Shown: positions 16,170 to 24,657, counted from the first letter of the stretch. The stretch: DNA of 64,000 nt from Hyphomicrobiales bacterium (GCA_900469625.1 UBXV01000007.1:186001-250000); one strand, 5' to 3'. Numbers and translations: made by a program. Notes: a model not told the origin generated them from the sequence alone.

Positions 16170-16186
16170 TTTGGAACAATTCCAAA
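16170..16186. promoter_or_regulatory. Irr (ICE)-box-like palindrome between rirA and fbpA
   Basis: TTTGGAACAATTCCAAA is a perfect 7-3-7 inverted repeat, 55 bases upstream of rirA and about 120 bases upstream of fbpA. The Irr box consensus as I recall it is TTTAGAA-N3-TTCTAAA, differing at one base per half-site. Irr is known to control rirA in relatives such as Agrobacterium. Confidence 0.55.
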
Positions 16187-16307
16187 AAAGCAAAAAGTCA
16201 CATCTGCTTGATCGTTAACCGTTACCCGGTTGACTGTTGATGAGCTGCGGATCAAAAAGATGAGCGATTTTGTTTACTTAGCTCAAACCAAAAAAATGGA
16301 GGAAGCC

Positions 16308-17348
16308 ATGTCCGTCTCGAGAGCCGCCATGGGTATATTGTCTCTCACTGCCGGCCTGTTTGCGTCTACCGCCGCCTGGGCCGATGGCGAGGTCAACATC
16401 TATTCCTATCGTCAGCCTGACCTGATCAAGCCGCTGCTCGATGCCTTCACCAAGGAAACCGGGATCACGACCAACGTGCTCTTCCTCGACAAGGGCCTTG
16501 TCGAACGTATCCAGGCCGAGGGCGCCAACTCGCCGGCGGACGTGATCCTGACCGTCGACATCAGCCGCCTCACCGAAGCCAAGGATGCGGGCGTGACGCA
16601 GCCTGTGGTCAACGAGACGATCAACAAGGACATCCCGGCGCATTTCCGCGATCCTGAAGGCAACTGGTTCGGCCTGACGACCCGCGGCCGCGTTGTCTAC
16701 GCCTCCAAGGATCGCGTGACCGAGAACGACATCACCTATGAGGAGCTTGCCGACCCCAAGTGGAAGGGCAAAATCTGCACCCGCGATGGCCAGCATTCCT
16801 ACAACATCGGCCTGTTCGCCTCGATGATCGCCCACAAGGGCGAGGCCGAGACCGAAAAGTGGCTGACCGGCCTGAAGAACAACCTCGCCAAGAAGCCGGA
16901 CGGCGGCGACCGCGACCAGGCCAAGGCGATCCTCGCCGGCGAGTGCGACCTGGCGCTCGGCAACACCTATTACGTCGGTCTGATGATGACCAACGAGAAG
17001 GAGCCGGAGCAGAAGGAATGGGCAGCCGCCATCAAGGTTCTCTTCCCGAACGCCAAGGACCGCGGCACGCACGTCAACATCTCGGGCATGGCACTCGCCA
17101 AGAATTCCCCGAACAAGGACAACGCGCTGAAGCTGATGGAATTCCTGTCGGAAGGCGAAGCCCAGAAGATCTACGCCGAGCAGGTGTTCGAATATCCGGT
17201 TCTGCCGGGCGCCGAGCCGTCTGACGTCGTAAAGTCCTTCGGCACGATCAAGCCGGATGAACTGCCGCTGGCCGATATCGCCGCCAACCGCAAGAAGGCC
17301 TCCGAACTGGTCGACAAGGTCGGCTACAACGACGGTCCGCAGGACTGA
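16308..17348 (+). CDS. fbpA: Ferric-iron-binding periplasmic protein FbpA
   Basis: A 346-aa iron(III) SBP. A Sec signal precedes the mature start DGEVNIYSYRQPDL. The tyrosine in NIYSYRQ and the YY pair in LGNTYYVGL match the Fe-ligand tyrosines of FutA/FbpA-type proteins. GGAGGAAGCC directly before the ATG at 16308 fixes the start. No permease or ATPase follows; a terminator stands 25 bases after the stop. An FbpB/SfuB-type two-part permease is encoded 11 kb away (28400-30154). Iron control by RirA and/or Irr is expected. Confidence 0.9.
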   Translation: MSVSRAAMGILSLTAGLFASTAAWADGEVNIYSYRQPDLIKPLLDAFTKETGITTNVLFLDKGLVERIQAEGANSPADVILTVDISRLTEAKDAGVTQPVVNETINKDIPAHFRDPEGNWFGLTTRGRVVYASKDRVTENDITYEELADPKWKGKICTRDGQHSYNIGLFASMIAHKGEAETEKWLTGLKNNLAKKPDGGDRDQAKAILAGECDLALGNTYYVGLMMTNEKEPEQKEWAAAIKVLFPNAKDRGTHVNISGMALAKNSPNKDNALKLMEFLSEGEAQKIYAEQVFEYPVLPGAEPSDVVKSFGTIKPDELPLADIAANRKKASELVDKVGYNDGPQD

Positions 17349-17372
17349 TTTTCAGCAGTCGCCTGAAATGGA

Positions 17373-17405
17373 AGCGGCGGGCCTTGTGCCCGCCGCTTTC
17401 GTTTT
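17373..17405 (+). terminator. Rho-independent terminator of fbpA
   Basis: AGCGGCGGGC and GCCCGCCGCT form a perfect 10-bp stem around CTTGT, followed by TTCGTTTT. It may also stop the convergent M48 transcript. Confidence 0.88.
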
Positions 17406-17445
17406 GTGGTCTGCCGCCTGTCCGGAGGCGCTCGATGGGATGTCC

Positions 17446-18501
17446 TTATCGGCCCCGTGCCCGCAATGCGCCGGCATAATCGAGGATTGCCTTGCGCCGT
17501 TCCGGCGTGCCGGGATGGGTCGAAAGGATGCTGGTGTCGGCACCGTCGCCAAGCTCTTTTTCGAGCAGGTCGAAGAACCGCGCGATCGCCGTCGGATCGC
17601 GCTCCGCCTTCACCATCAGCTCGACCGAGTGCCGATCGGCCTCCGCTTCCGCCGCCCGCGAATAGGAGAGCGTGAGAAGGCCGGCGCCCTGCACCAGAAT
17701 GTCTTCGACACCCGACCCGATGTCGCCACCGATCATCATGATGAGACCCGTTACACCGGCGGCACGATAGATCTGTCGCAGGCTGTGCTCGAGCTCGACA
17801 TGACCGATCTCGTGCGCCAGCACGCCGACGATCATTTCGGTATCGTCGCCGGCAAGCTCGACCAGTTCGTCGGTGACGATCAGCGTACCGTCGGGGAGCG
17901 CGAACGCGTTGGGCCCGATCGCGCCACCCTTGCGGAAGTTCAGCGTGTATCCGCCCTCGCCACGATTGGAGAGCCGCGCGATCGTGGCAAACCCGTCGCG
18001 GATCTTTTGCTGGCGCTCGGCGGCCAGCGCCGTCGTGTCGAGCACGGTGCGGTCCATGGTCTCAAGCGTACTTGCCGACATGATCTTCGGAACGATCGGC
18101 GGCGTCACCAGCACCGCGACTTCGACCAGCGCCGGCACGGCGTAGCGATAGATCATCACGCCGCAGAGCACCGTTGCCAGGACAAACGCGATCAGCCGCG
18201 GGCGAAACCGCTCCCATTCATGGATGAAATTGGTCTTTCCCTTGCCCTTGAGAAACCGATCGATCGCGTCGTTGTCGGTCGTCTCGAACAGCGACCCGTC
18301 GGGGAATTCCGCGCGGCGCGGGATGGCCCCGACGCGCGGAGAAAAATCGACGGCGGCAAAAACGCCGGCTGCGAGTTCGCAGCCGGCCTGATCGAGCGCC
18401 TTGAGGCCATCGTTATCCTCAATGAGCCGCGCGGGCACCGACCGGCTGGAGCCGGCCGGATGCCACTCGCCAACGGCGATGTCCGTCCCGTCAGAAGCCA
18501 A
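17446..18501 (-). CDS. M48-family membrane metallopeptidase
   Basis: About 351 aa. The N-terminal cytoplasmic part is followed by a membrane helix near residues 105-125 (LIAFVLATVLCGVMIYRYAV). The zinc site is HEIGH in GVLAHEIGHVELEH, and the third ligand region is SRAAEAEADRHSVELM. This is the gluzincin M48C/YcaL-like arrangement. No ATG suits the N-terminus. TTG at 18501 was chosen: it has AAGG upstream and overlaps the DUF898 gene end by 11 bases, implying coupling. The pairing with DUF898 suggests an envelope quality-control role, which is inference. Confidence 0.82.
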   Translation of the reverse strand: MASDGTDIAVGEWHPAGSSRSVPARLIEDNDGLKALDQAGCELAAGVFAAVDFSPRVGAIPRRAEFPDGSLFETTDNDAIDRFLKGKGKTNFIHEWERFRPRLIAFVLATVLCGVMIYRYAVPALVEVAVLVTPPIVPKIMSASTLETMDRTVLDTTALAAERQQKIRDGFATIARLSNRGEGGYTLNFRKGGAIGPNAFALPDGTLIVTDELVELAGDDTEMIVGVLAHEIGHVELEHSLRQIYRAAGVTGLIMMIGGDIGSGVEDILVQGAGLLTLSYSRAAEAEADRHSVELMVKAERDPTAIARFFDLLEKELGDGADTSILSTHPGTPERRKAILDYAGALRARGR

Positions 18502-19597
18502 AGTCGAAACCTTCGAACTCCATGAACTCCGCACCGACGGCCGAACCTTCCTGGGCGATCCTGTCGAACATTTCGCCGACATTGCCTTCGAAATGCACGC
18601 CCGTGTGTTCATTGACGTAGCGCGCCATGCGCACCGCGGCCCAGGGACGCATCAGGCCCAGCGTGATGATGGTGACGATCAGGTTGGTGATCGCGATCCA
18701 TGCATAGCGGCCTCGTGACAGGTCGCTCGTCAGCTGGTGCTTGCCGTCGAAGGTCGTTGCCGACCAGGCAACGTTGCGAACGCCGGCGCGGTAGAACAGG
18801 GCTGCGACCCCGAAGATCGCGAAGAACGCAATGTAGCCGAGGACGAACAGCCCGATCATCGACAGCGGCATGCCGCCCATCGGCTCGACGGAACCATCGA
18901 ACAGCGCCATGATCACGGCCAGATTGAGGAAACCGACAAAGGCTATGATTGCAAGGCCCGCGATGATGATCGATGCCGACAGGAACCACGACTTGTAGAT
19001 CGCGCCGAGCAAGGGATCGGTAGCAAACGCCCGCTGCCCGTAACGCAGGTTGCTGCCGATGTAGCGGTAGGACCAGCGGCTGGCGAGCGGCACGAGGATG
19101 CCGAGCGTCAGGGCCGCGATGACCGGGCCGACGATGAAGGCGAGGAATGCGCCACCGACGCCGCCGACGAAATCGAAGCGGACATTGCGATAGCTCGTGA
19201 CGCGGGCGCTAAAGCGCAGGCCCCGGACGACCAGCCAGGGCACGAAGACCACCAGCAGAAGCGCAAGGATGACGCCGGCGATCGGCACGACGTTCAGCAT
19301 GACGTTGTAGAAGATCAGGTAGGCGAAAACGATCACCCGACCGATCAGGATCTGCTTGCCGTTGGCATGATATTCGAAGCCGCGCCCGAGCAGCACCGTG
19401 TTGCCGTAGAAATAGCGATTGCGACGGACCTTTGCCCAGGCGGAATAGATGCCGAGCGTAATGATCGTCAAAAGCACATTGACGATCCAGATGCCAAAAT
19501 ATTCCTTGCCGCTGCCGGTAAACGACAGGCGGTGAAAATTGTCCGGTGCGCTCTGCGTCAGCGCCCCTTGCATCGACGCGGTTTCAGCCACGACCAT
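18491..19597 (-). CDS. DUF898 (YjgN-like) polytopic membrane protein
   Basis: A 368-aa membrane protein with the repeated DUF898 pattern: FTGSGKEYFGIWIVNVLLTI and ITLGIYSAWAKVRRNRYFYGNT near the N-terminus, and TSDLSRGRYAWIAITNLI with ITLGLMRPWAAVRMARYV near the C-terminus. There are about eight hydrophobic segments. The function is unknown. It is the upstream gene of a two-gene unit with an M48 peptidase whose start overlaps its 3' end. Confidence 0.85.
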   Translation of the reverse strand: MVVAETASMQGALTQSAPDNFHRLSFTGSGKEYFGIWIVNVLLTIITLGIYSAWAKVRRNRYFYGNTVLLGRGFEYHANGKQILIGRVIVFAYLIFYNVMLNVVPIAGVILALLLVVFVPWLVVRGLRFSARVTSYRNVRFDFVGGVGGAFLAFIVGPVIAALTLGILVPLASRWSYRYIGSNLRYGQRAFATDPLLGAIYKSWFLSASIIIAGLAIIAFVGFLNLAVIMALFDGSVEPMGGMPLSMIGLFVLGYIAFFAIFGVAALFYRAGVRNVAWSATTFDGKHQLTSDLSRGRYAWIAITNLIVTIITLGLMRPWAAVRMARYVNEHTGVHFEGNVGEMFDRIAQEGSAVGAEFMEFEGFDFGF

Positions 19598-19874
19598 GAT
19601 AAACCTCTCTCAATGAAATTATGTGCGGCCGCCGCCTAGTAGGCTGGCGCCGCGATACGACAGTACAATGTCATTCCTGAACCCAGAGAACTGTGGCTAT
19701 CCCCCCGGATGAGCCTTTCATGCAAAAGAACGGTCGAACCGGCTGCAATATTCGATCAGGGCGAGAATCAATTCACCGCCACACGAGGCATATCAAATTA
19801 GTTGCAGTGCAACATAACACGCAACAGAAAAGTGCTTCGTTCATACGGTGGCGAACGCACCGACATGTAGGCAA
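19598..19874. other. Intergenic region with no recognised gene
   Basis: About 280 AT-richer bases between the DUF898 gene start and the mmsA terminator. No open frame with coding character and no EcfG-type promoter was seen. The promoter of the DUF898-M48 unit must lie here. Confidence 0.5.
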
Positions 19875-19902
19875 CAAAAAAGGGCCTCCCGTAGGAGGCC
19901 CT
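19875..19902 (-). terminator. Rho-independent terminator of mmsA
   Basis: On the minus strand AGGGCCTCC and GGAGGCCCT pair around a 4-base loop and are followed by six T. Confidence 0.9.
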
Positions 19903-19928
19903 CAAGGCGGGAGGATCTTTATCCCGTT

Positions 19929-21425
19929 TTACTTCATCGTCGGCATGACGAATTCGGCACCGTCCTTGATACCCGACGGCCAACGCTCGGTGATCGTCTT
20001 GGTCTTGGTCCAGAACTTGATGGAGTCTGTGCCGTGCTGGTTGAGGTCGCCGAAGGACGAGGACTTCCAGCCGCCGAAAGAGTGGTAGGCGAGCGGAACC
20101 GGGATCGGAACGTTGACGCCGACCATGCCGATGTTGATGCGCGAGGCGAAGTCACGGGCGGCATCGCCGTCGCGGGTGTAGATCGCGACGCCGTTGCCGT
20201 ATTCGTGCTTCATCGGCAGATCGAGGGCTTCCTCGTAGTTCTTGGCGCGAACCACCGAAAGAACCGGTCCGAAGATCTCGGTCTTGTAGATGTCCATGTC
20301 GGGGGTGACGTGGTCGAACAGGCAACCGCCGACAAAGTAGCCATCCTCATAGCCCTGGAGCTTGAAGTCGCGGCCGTCGACGACGAGCTTGGCGCCGGCC
20401 TCGACACCGCTGTCGATCAGGCTCTTGATGCGCGCCTGGGCTTCCTTGGTGACGACGGGGCCCATGTCGGCCTTCTCGTCGGTGTAGGGGCCGATGCGCA
20501 GGCTTTCGACCATCGGCGTCAGCTTGGCGATCAGGCGGTCGGCGGTGTCTTCGCCAACCGGAACGGCAACCGAGATCGCCATGCAGCGCTCGCCGGCCGA
20601 GCCGTAGCCGGCACCCATCAGCGCGTTGGCGGCCTGATCGAGATCGGCGTCCGGCATGATGATCATGTGGTTCTTGGCGCCGCCGAAGCACTGCGCGCGC
20701 TTGCCGTTCATGGCAGCCGTGCCATAGACGTAGCGGGCAATCGGCGTCGAGCCGACGAAGGAGACGGCGGAGATGTCGGGGTTGGTCAGGATCGCGTCGA
20801 CCGCGCCCTTGTCGCCGTTGACGACGTTGAGGATGCCGGCCGGCAGGCCCGCTTCGATCATCAGTTCGGCAAGACGGATCGGAACGGACGGGTCACGCTC
20901 TGAAGGCTTCAGGATGAAAGCGTTGCCGCAGGCGATCGCCGGGGCGAACATCCACATCGGGATCATGGCGGGGAAGTTGAACGGCGTGATGCCGGCGCCG
21001 ATGCCGACGGCCTGGCGGATCGAGTACATGTCGATGCCGGGGCCGGCACCTTCGGTAAACTCGCTCTTCTGCAGGTGCGGAATGCCGATGACGAATTCGC
21101 AGACTTCCAGGCCGCGAACGAGGTCGCCCTTGGCGTCTTCGATCGTCTTGCCATGCTCGCGCGACAGGATCTCGGCAAGCTCGTTCATGTGGGCGTTCAG
21201 GAGTTCGACGAACTTCATGAAGACGCGGGCGCGGCGCTGCGGGTTGGTGGCGGCCCACTTCGGCTGCGCGGCCTTCGCGCTGGCGACGGCGGCGGCAAGT
21301 TCCGCGTCGCTTGCCAGCGCCACGGTGCCCTGCACTTCGCCCGTTGCCGGGTTGAAGATGTTGCTCGTGCGGCCGCTGGTGCCGGCGACGCGCTTGCCAT
21401 CGATGAAATGACCGAGTTCGTACAT
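19929..21425 (-). CDS. mmsA: CoA-acylating methylmalonate-semialdehyde dehydrogenase
   Basis: A 498-aa aldehyde dehydrogenase. The catalytic cysteine lies in GSAGERCMAIS, the NAD-site residues in GITPFNFPAMIPMWMF, and there is a conserved FVGSTPIARYVY block. 'GGAKNHMIIMPDADLDQ', in place of the usual glutamate base, is the mark of the MMSDH/IolA subgroup, which turns methylmalonate or malonate semialdehyde plus CoA into propionyl- or acetyl-CoA in valine, beta-alanine or inositol breakdown. GAGGAGACATCC precedes ATG 21425. It is divergent from a LysR regulator that probably controls it. Confidence 0.93.
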   Translation of the reverse strand: MYELGHFIDGKRVAGTSGRTSNIFNPATGEVQGTVALASDAELAAAVASAKAAQPKWAATNPQRRARVFMKFVELLNAHMNELAEILSREHGKTIEDAKGDLVRGLEVCEFVIGIPHLQKSEFTEGAGPGIDMYSIRQAVGIGAGITPFNFPAMIPMWMFAPAIACGNAFILKPSERDPSVPIRLAELMIEAGLPAGILNVVNGDKGAVDAILTNPDISAVSFVGSTPIARYVYGTAAMNGKRAQCFGGAKNHMIIMPDADLDQAANALMGAGYGSAGERCMAISVAVPVGEDTADRLIAKLTPMVESLRIGPYTDEKADMGPVVTKEAQARIKSLIDSGVEAGAKLVVDGRDFKLQGYEDGYFVGGCLFDHVTPDMDIYKTEIFGPVLSVVRAKNYEEALDLPMKHEYGNGVAIYTRDGDAARDFASRINIGMVGVNVPIPVPLAYHSFGGWKSSSFGDLNQHGTDSIKFWTKTKTITERWPSGIKDGAEFVMPTMK

Positions 21426-21541
21426 GGATGTCTCCTCCTGATCTTGATTGTGGCGGCATGATCGCACTACGATTTGAACAAAGCAATTTCCGATATTCAG
21501 CAACCGTTGTGCACAGATTGAAGCCCTAGGAGATCAGGACC

Positions 21542-22423
21542 ATGAATTGGGACGATGTCAGAATGTTCCTGGCGGTGGCACGCACCGGGCAGATCCTTGC
21601 CGCCTCCAAGCGGCTCGGCCTCAATCATGCCACGCTCAGCCGTCGGGTGACGGCGCTTGAGGAGACGCTGAAGACGCGGCTGTTGGTGCGCCGGCCGAAC
21701 GGCTGTGAACTGACGGCCGAGGGGGAGATCTTTCTGGCGGCAGCCGAACGCATGGAAACGGAGATGCTCGCCGCACAGTCGCAGATCGGTCGCATCGACA
21801 CGGCGATTGCCGGCACCGTGCGCATCGGCGCACCCGACGGTTTCGGCGTTTCCTTCCTCGCACCTCGCCTCGGTCGGCTGACGGCGCGCTATCCGGAGCT
21901 GAAGCTGCAACTCGTGCCGGTGCCCCGCTCCTTCTCGCTGTCGCAGCGCGAAGCCGATATCGCGATCACCATCGAGCGGCCGGAACAGGGTCGCCTCGTC
22001 TCCTCCAAACTCACCGACTACACGCTCGGGCTCTACGCCTCTTCGGCCTATCTGGCGCAGCACGGCACGCCGCAAACGATCGACGACCTCAAGCACCATC
22101 GCCGCATCGGCTATGTCGAGGACCTGATCTTCACGCCGTCGCTCAATTTCTCCGCCGAGATCATGCGCAGCTGGGATGCCTCCTTCGAAATTTCCAGCGC
22201 CACCGGCCAGACGGAGGCCGTGCGCTCCAGCGCCGGCATCGGCATCCTGCACAACTACATCGCCCGGCACACGCCCGAACTCGAACGCATCCTGCCGGAA
22301 ACGACGATCACCCGCGCCTATTGGACCACCTATCACGAAAGCGCCCGCGACCTGGTGCGGGTGCGCACGGTCGTTGCGTTTCTGCAGGAACTGGTTGCGG
22401 CAGAGCATCAGATGTTTGCTTGA
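21542..22423 (+). CDS. LysR-family transcriptional regulator (divergent from mmsA)
   Basis: 293 aa. The N-terminal HTH opens MNWDDVRMFLAVARTGQILA, then SKRLGLNHATLSRRVTALEE; a periplasmic-binding-protein-like effector domain follows from about residue 90. The 'MNWDD' start resembles the subgroup often found beside mmsA genes in rhizobia. AGGAGATCAGGACC precedes the ATG at 21542. The 116-base gap to mmsA should contain the shared control region. Confidence 0.9.
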   Translation: MNWDDVRMFLAVARTGQILAASKRLGLNHATLSRRVTALEETLKTRLLVRRPNGCELTAEGEIFLAAAERMETEMLAAQSQIGRIDTAIAGTVRIGAPDGFGVSFLAPRLGRLTARYPELKLQLVPVPRSFSLSQREADIAITIERPEQGRLVSSKLTDYTLGLYASSAYLAQHGTPQTIDDLKHHRRIGYVEDLIFTPSLNFSAEIMRSWDASFEISSATGQTEAVRSSAGIGILHNYIARHTPELERILPETTITRAYWTTYHESARDLVRVRTVVAFLQELVAAEHQMFA

Positions 22424-22465
22424 ATGGAAGTGCGCTTGCTTGCCGGCCAGACTTCCGTTGCTCAA

Positions 22466-22479
22466 CGGCCAATTGGCCG
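22466..22479. repeat. 14-base perfect palindrome after the LysR gene
   Basis: CGGCCAATTGGCCG, 43 bases after the LysR stop codon. It could be a weak terminator stem or an operator; nothing else supports either. Confidence 0.4.
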
Positions 22480-22633
22480 GTGGCTACCTGTAGCAATTTG
22501 CGTATAGGCCGGCGCCTTCAACGCAGGCGCTGCGAGCAATGCTGAAAGCTCGTTAAACTTGCATATGGATTGTGAACGCGAGCTCAATGTTCATGCCTTA
22601 ATCCCCTTGGGCAATCCAAAGGGGCACGCTTTC

Positions 22634-23605
22634 ATGAAGTCAATTCTTACCGCATCGATCATTTTCATGTCTTGCGCAGTATCGGCGAATGCGACTGGCT
22701 GGCCGCAAGCCGATATTGACCGGGCCATACAAGTCGTTTCGACGCGAGAGAAAAACTACATCGAAGAATGCGTGACGGCGAGCGGCACAAAAATCACTTA
22801 TGACGTCGCGCAGCGAGATGTAAATGGCGACGGCGTCAACGAGTTGATCGTGGAAAGCTACCCTGCGGAGCTGGGGAACGGGGTCACTGGCTGTTACGGC
22901 AGCGTCGCCAAAAACATGTATCTGTTGTCCAAGGCGAAGGGGAACTGGGAAGCCCTGGTCATCGGAGATGCTACTCTTGATTTCGTCTTCCATCCCCGCC
23001 AATCAGGCGAAATGCCAGACGTTGAACTCACGGGGCCTGGCGTCTGCTTTCCAATTCAGCGGCACCATATGGGTGAGTACAAGCTTTGGAAGGTGTGCGA
23101 CGACAATAGGCAACTTTTCGCCGATGCTGCTCCTTGGATCAAGGACAAGACCAGCGTCGTCCCTCACGAGTACGGCGAAAGCAACACACCGGAGAATGCT
23201 GCTCGGCCCCTGTCGGTCTCATCGAACGAGGCGTCTGACCTTGTCGACATGCGCAGCCTGTTTGATCACAACGGTTCCGATGTCCGTATATCGCCCAGCT
23301 CAGGCGAAATCGTCTACGAACGACCCAAGAAGGGGATATCGGGCACTGTCAAACCAGGGATGCTGCTCTTTAAGGCCAGCACTCCGTGGGACCCCTACGA
23401 TAACAACGCGCCGATAAAAGGAACTGCCTATGTTTTCAAGAAGGGATGCGAGCCTGCGCCATATCAGGTAAGCGGCCATCAGCAAGGCTGGCACACGCTT
23501 GTTCTCAGGGGCGCCGCTCCTGTCCGGGACAAGAACGGATGCCGTGTCATCGGATACAAGATGAACAGCAACGCAACGCTGAAATTTGTCAGCTTTGGCG
23601 ACTGA
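22634..23605 (+). CDS. Secreted protein with calcium-loop-like motif, unknown function
   Basis: 323 aa with a Sec signal (MKSILTASIIFMSCAVSANA) and a mature part rich in cysteines. DVNGDGVNELIVESYP (about residues 60-75) resembles the DxNxDG calcium loop seen in FG-GAP/VCBS-type repeats, here as a single copy. I do not recognise the full-length family. GC in four 60-base stretches counted by hand is about 48-58 percent, below its neighbours, which suggests recent acquisition. It lies on the 3' side of tRNA-His. The ATG at 22634 was chosen because of the signal peptide. Confidence 0.75.
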   Translation: MKSILTASIIFMSCAVSANATGWPQADIDRAIQVVSTREKNYIEECVTASGTKITYDVAQRDVNGDGVNELIVESYPAELGNGVTGCYGSVAKNMYLLSKAKGNWEALVIGDATLDFVFHPRQSGEMPDVELTGPGVCFPIQRHHMGEYKLWKVCDDNRQLFADAAPWIKDKTSVVPHEYGESNTPENAARPLSVSSNEASDLVDMRSLFDHNGSDVRISPSSGEIVYERPKKGISGTVKPGMLLFKASTPWDPYDNNAPIKGTAYVFKKGCEPAPYQVSGHQQGWHTLVLRGAAPVRDKNGCRVIGYKMNSNATLKFVSFGD

Positions 23606-23752
23606 CCCAACACGAGCACCACGGACCGAGCCCGGGGAACGCGACATAAGCCGGCCCGCGGCGCAGATAATGCCAGTTCGGGCCGCGCTCGTTCAGACAG
23701 CGCAAGGGATGCAACAAAGCTCCCTAGAATAAATAGATGACTGGAAGAAGAA

Positions 23753-23829
23753 TGGTACGGTTGGGGGGTCTCGAACCTCCGACCTCAGGTGCCACAAACC
23801 TGCGCTCTAACCAACTGAGCTACAACCGC
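23753..23829 (-). tRNA. tRNA-His (anticodon GTG)
   Basis: A full 77-base cloverleaf on the minus strand with encoded CCA. The acceptor is GCGGTTG with CAACCGT (first pair G.U), the D-arm is GCTCAGTTGGTTAGAGC, the anticodon stem CAGGT/ACCTG has loop TTGTGGC giving GTG (His), and the T-arm is GGAGG-TTCGAGA-CCCCC-like. There is no templated G-1 pairing with position 73, and the discriminator is A73, the unusual tRNA-His form known from many alphaproteobacteria. Confidence 0.93.
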
Positions 23830-23912
23830 ACAAACAAGCGACATCAGTCGCTTGGCGGCTCACATACGGAGACTTCCGTCGCATTGCAAGCCTAAACTTG
23901 AGATTATCCTGC

Positions 23913-23941
23913 AAAAAGACCGGATGGCAAGCCACCCGGTC
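23913..23941 (-). terminator. Rho-independent terminator of the phasin gene
   Basis: On the minus strand GACCGG-TGG pairs with CCA-CCGGTC (one mismatch) and is followed by five T, 40 bases after the phasin stop. Confidence 0.75.
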
Positions 23942-23977
23942 CCATTCAAACCCAGCGCGGCCAGGGGCCGGCGCGGA

Positions 23978-24427
23978 TCAGGCCTTCTTGAAAGACGAGA
24001 TCGCCTTTTCGGCGGCGTCCTTGCCCGGCTTTGCAACATTCTCGGCAACCTTCTTGGTTGCTTCCTGCATCGACTTGGTCTGCTCGACGGCAAGTTCGGC
24101 CTGCTTGCGGAAGAACGAGGTCTGCAGCTCGACGAATTCGGACAGCGACTTCACACCGAGCAGCGCTTCCATGTGCGACAGCGAGTTTTCGGCATTGGTG
24201 CGCAGCGCATCGATGGCCTTGAGGCCGAGCTCGACGCTGCCGGTCTGGGCGCTTTCAAGCGTCGCTTCGACGGTCTTGCTTGCTTCCTCGGCCGCGGTCT
24301 TCATCTTGGAATAGGCGTCCTTCGACTGAGCGGCGCCCTTTTCCGCGAAGTCGCGGAAGCTGTCGGCAACCTTGGCCGGGTCGAAAGAGGAGAAGGAAAA
24401 TGCGTCGTCGATCTTCTTGGTAGCCAT
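23978..24427 (-). CDS. Phasin (polyhydroxyalkanoate granule protein)
   Basis: A 149-aa, mostly alpha-helical, Ala/Lys/Glu-rich protein of the phasin_2 family: FSFSSFDPAKVADSFRDFAE near the N-terminus, AQSKDAYSKMKTAAEEASKT, then SLSEFVELQTSFFRKQAEL. Phasins coat PHB granules and limit their number and size. The ATG at 24427 has GGAGC upstream. The promoter region carries two TGCA-N-TGCA elements that could bind the PHB-responsive repressor PhaR/AniA. The nearby acetoacetyl-CoA synthetase gene fits PHB turnover. Confidence 0.92.
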   Translation of the reverse strand: MATKKIDDAFSFSSFDPAKVADSFRDFAEKGAAQSKDAYSKMKTAAEEASKTVEATLESAQTGSVELGLKAIDALRTNAENSLSHMEALLGVKSLSEFVELQTSFFRKQAELAVEQTKSMQEATKKVAENVAKPGKDAAEKAISSFKKA

Positions 24428-24483
24428 GAAAGCGCTCCTTGGTGTCAGGGCCCTCATTTGAGGCGCCGTTGATTGATGCACCT

Positions 24484-24529
24484 TATATAATCGATCTCTT
24501 TGTGCATTGCAATAAAATTGTGCAGTGCA
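24484..24529 (-). promoter_or_regulatory. Phasin promoter with two TGCA-type operators
   Basis: TGCATTGCA (24503-24511) and TGCAGTGCA (24521-24529) are spaced by 18 bases; the second lies in the palindrome TTGTGCAGTGCACAA. On the minus strand TTGCAA (24512-24507), 17 bases, TATATA (24489-24484) makes a good sigma-70 promoter whose -35 is buried in the first operator. TGC-rich sites are known targets of PhaR-type repressors; the assignment is inference. Confidence 0.6.
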
Positions 24530-24657
24530 CAAATTCACCAGCGTTAACCCTTTGCCGTGAAAGGGGTGCGCGAGCGCCCGGGATTGCTGGACCCCCGGCG
24601 CGTCGGCGGGTATTAATAGAGTGTTAACGTACCCGCGACCCGTCAATAGGCCCGTCC

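Noticed and set aside
16187-16307. RirA operator (TGA-N9-TCA) upstream of fbpA
   Set aside because: Several TGA...TCA pairs exist, but spacings are 8 or 11; none matches the consensus, so none was annotated.
19693-20088. 131-codon frame between DUF898 gene and mmsA
   Set aside because: Reads through the mmsA terminator and antisense into mmsA.
22424-23752. Duplicated tRNA-His 3' end (attachment site) marking an island
   Set aside because: I looked for a repeat of the tRNA 3' end in the lower-GC segment and found none.
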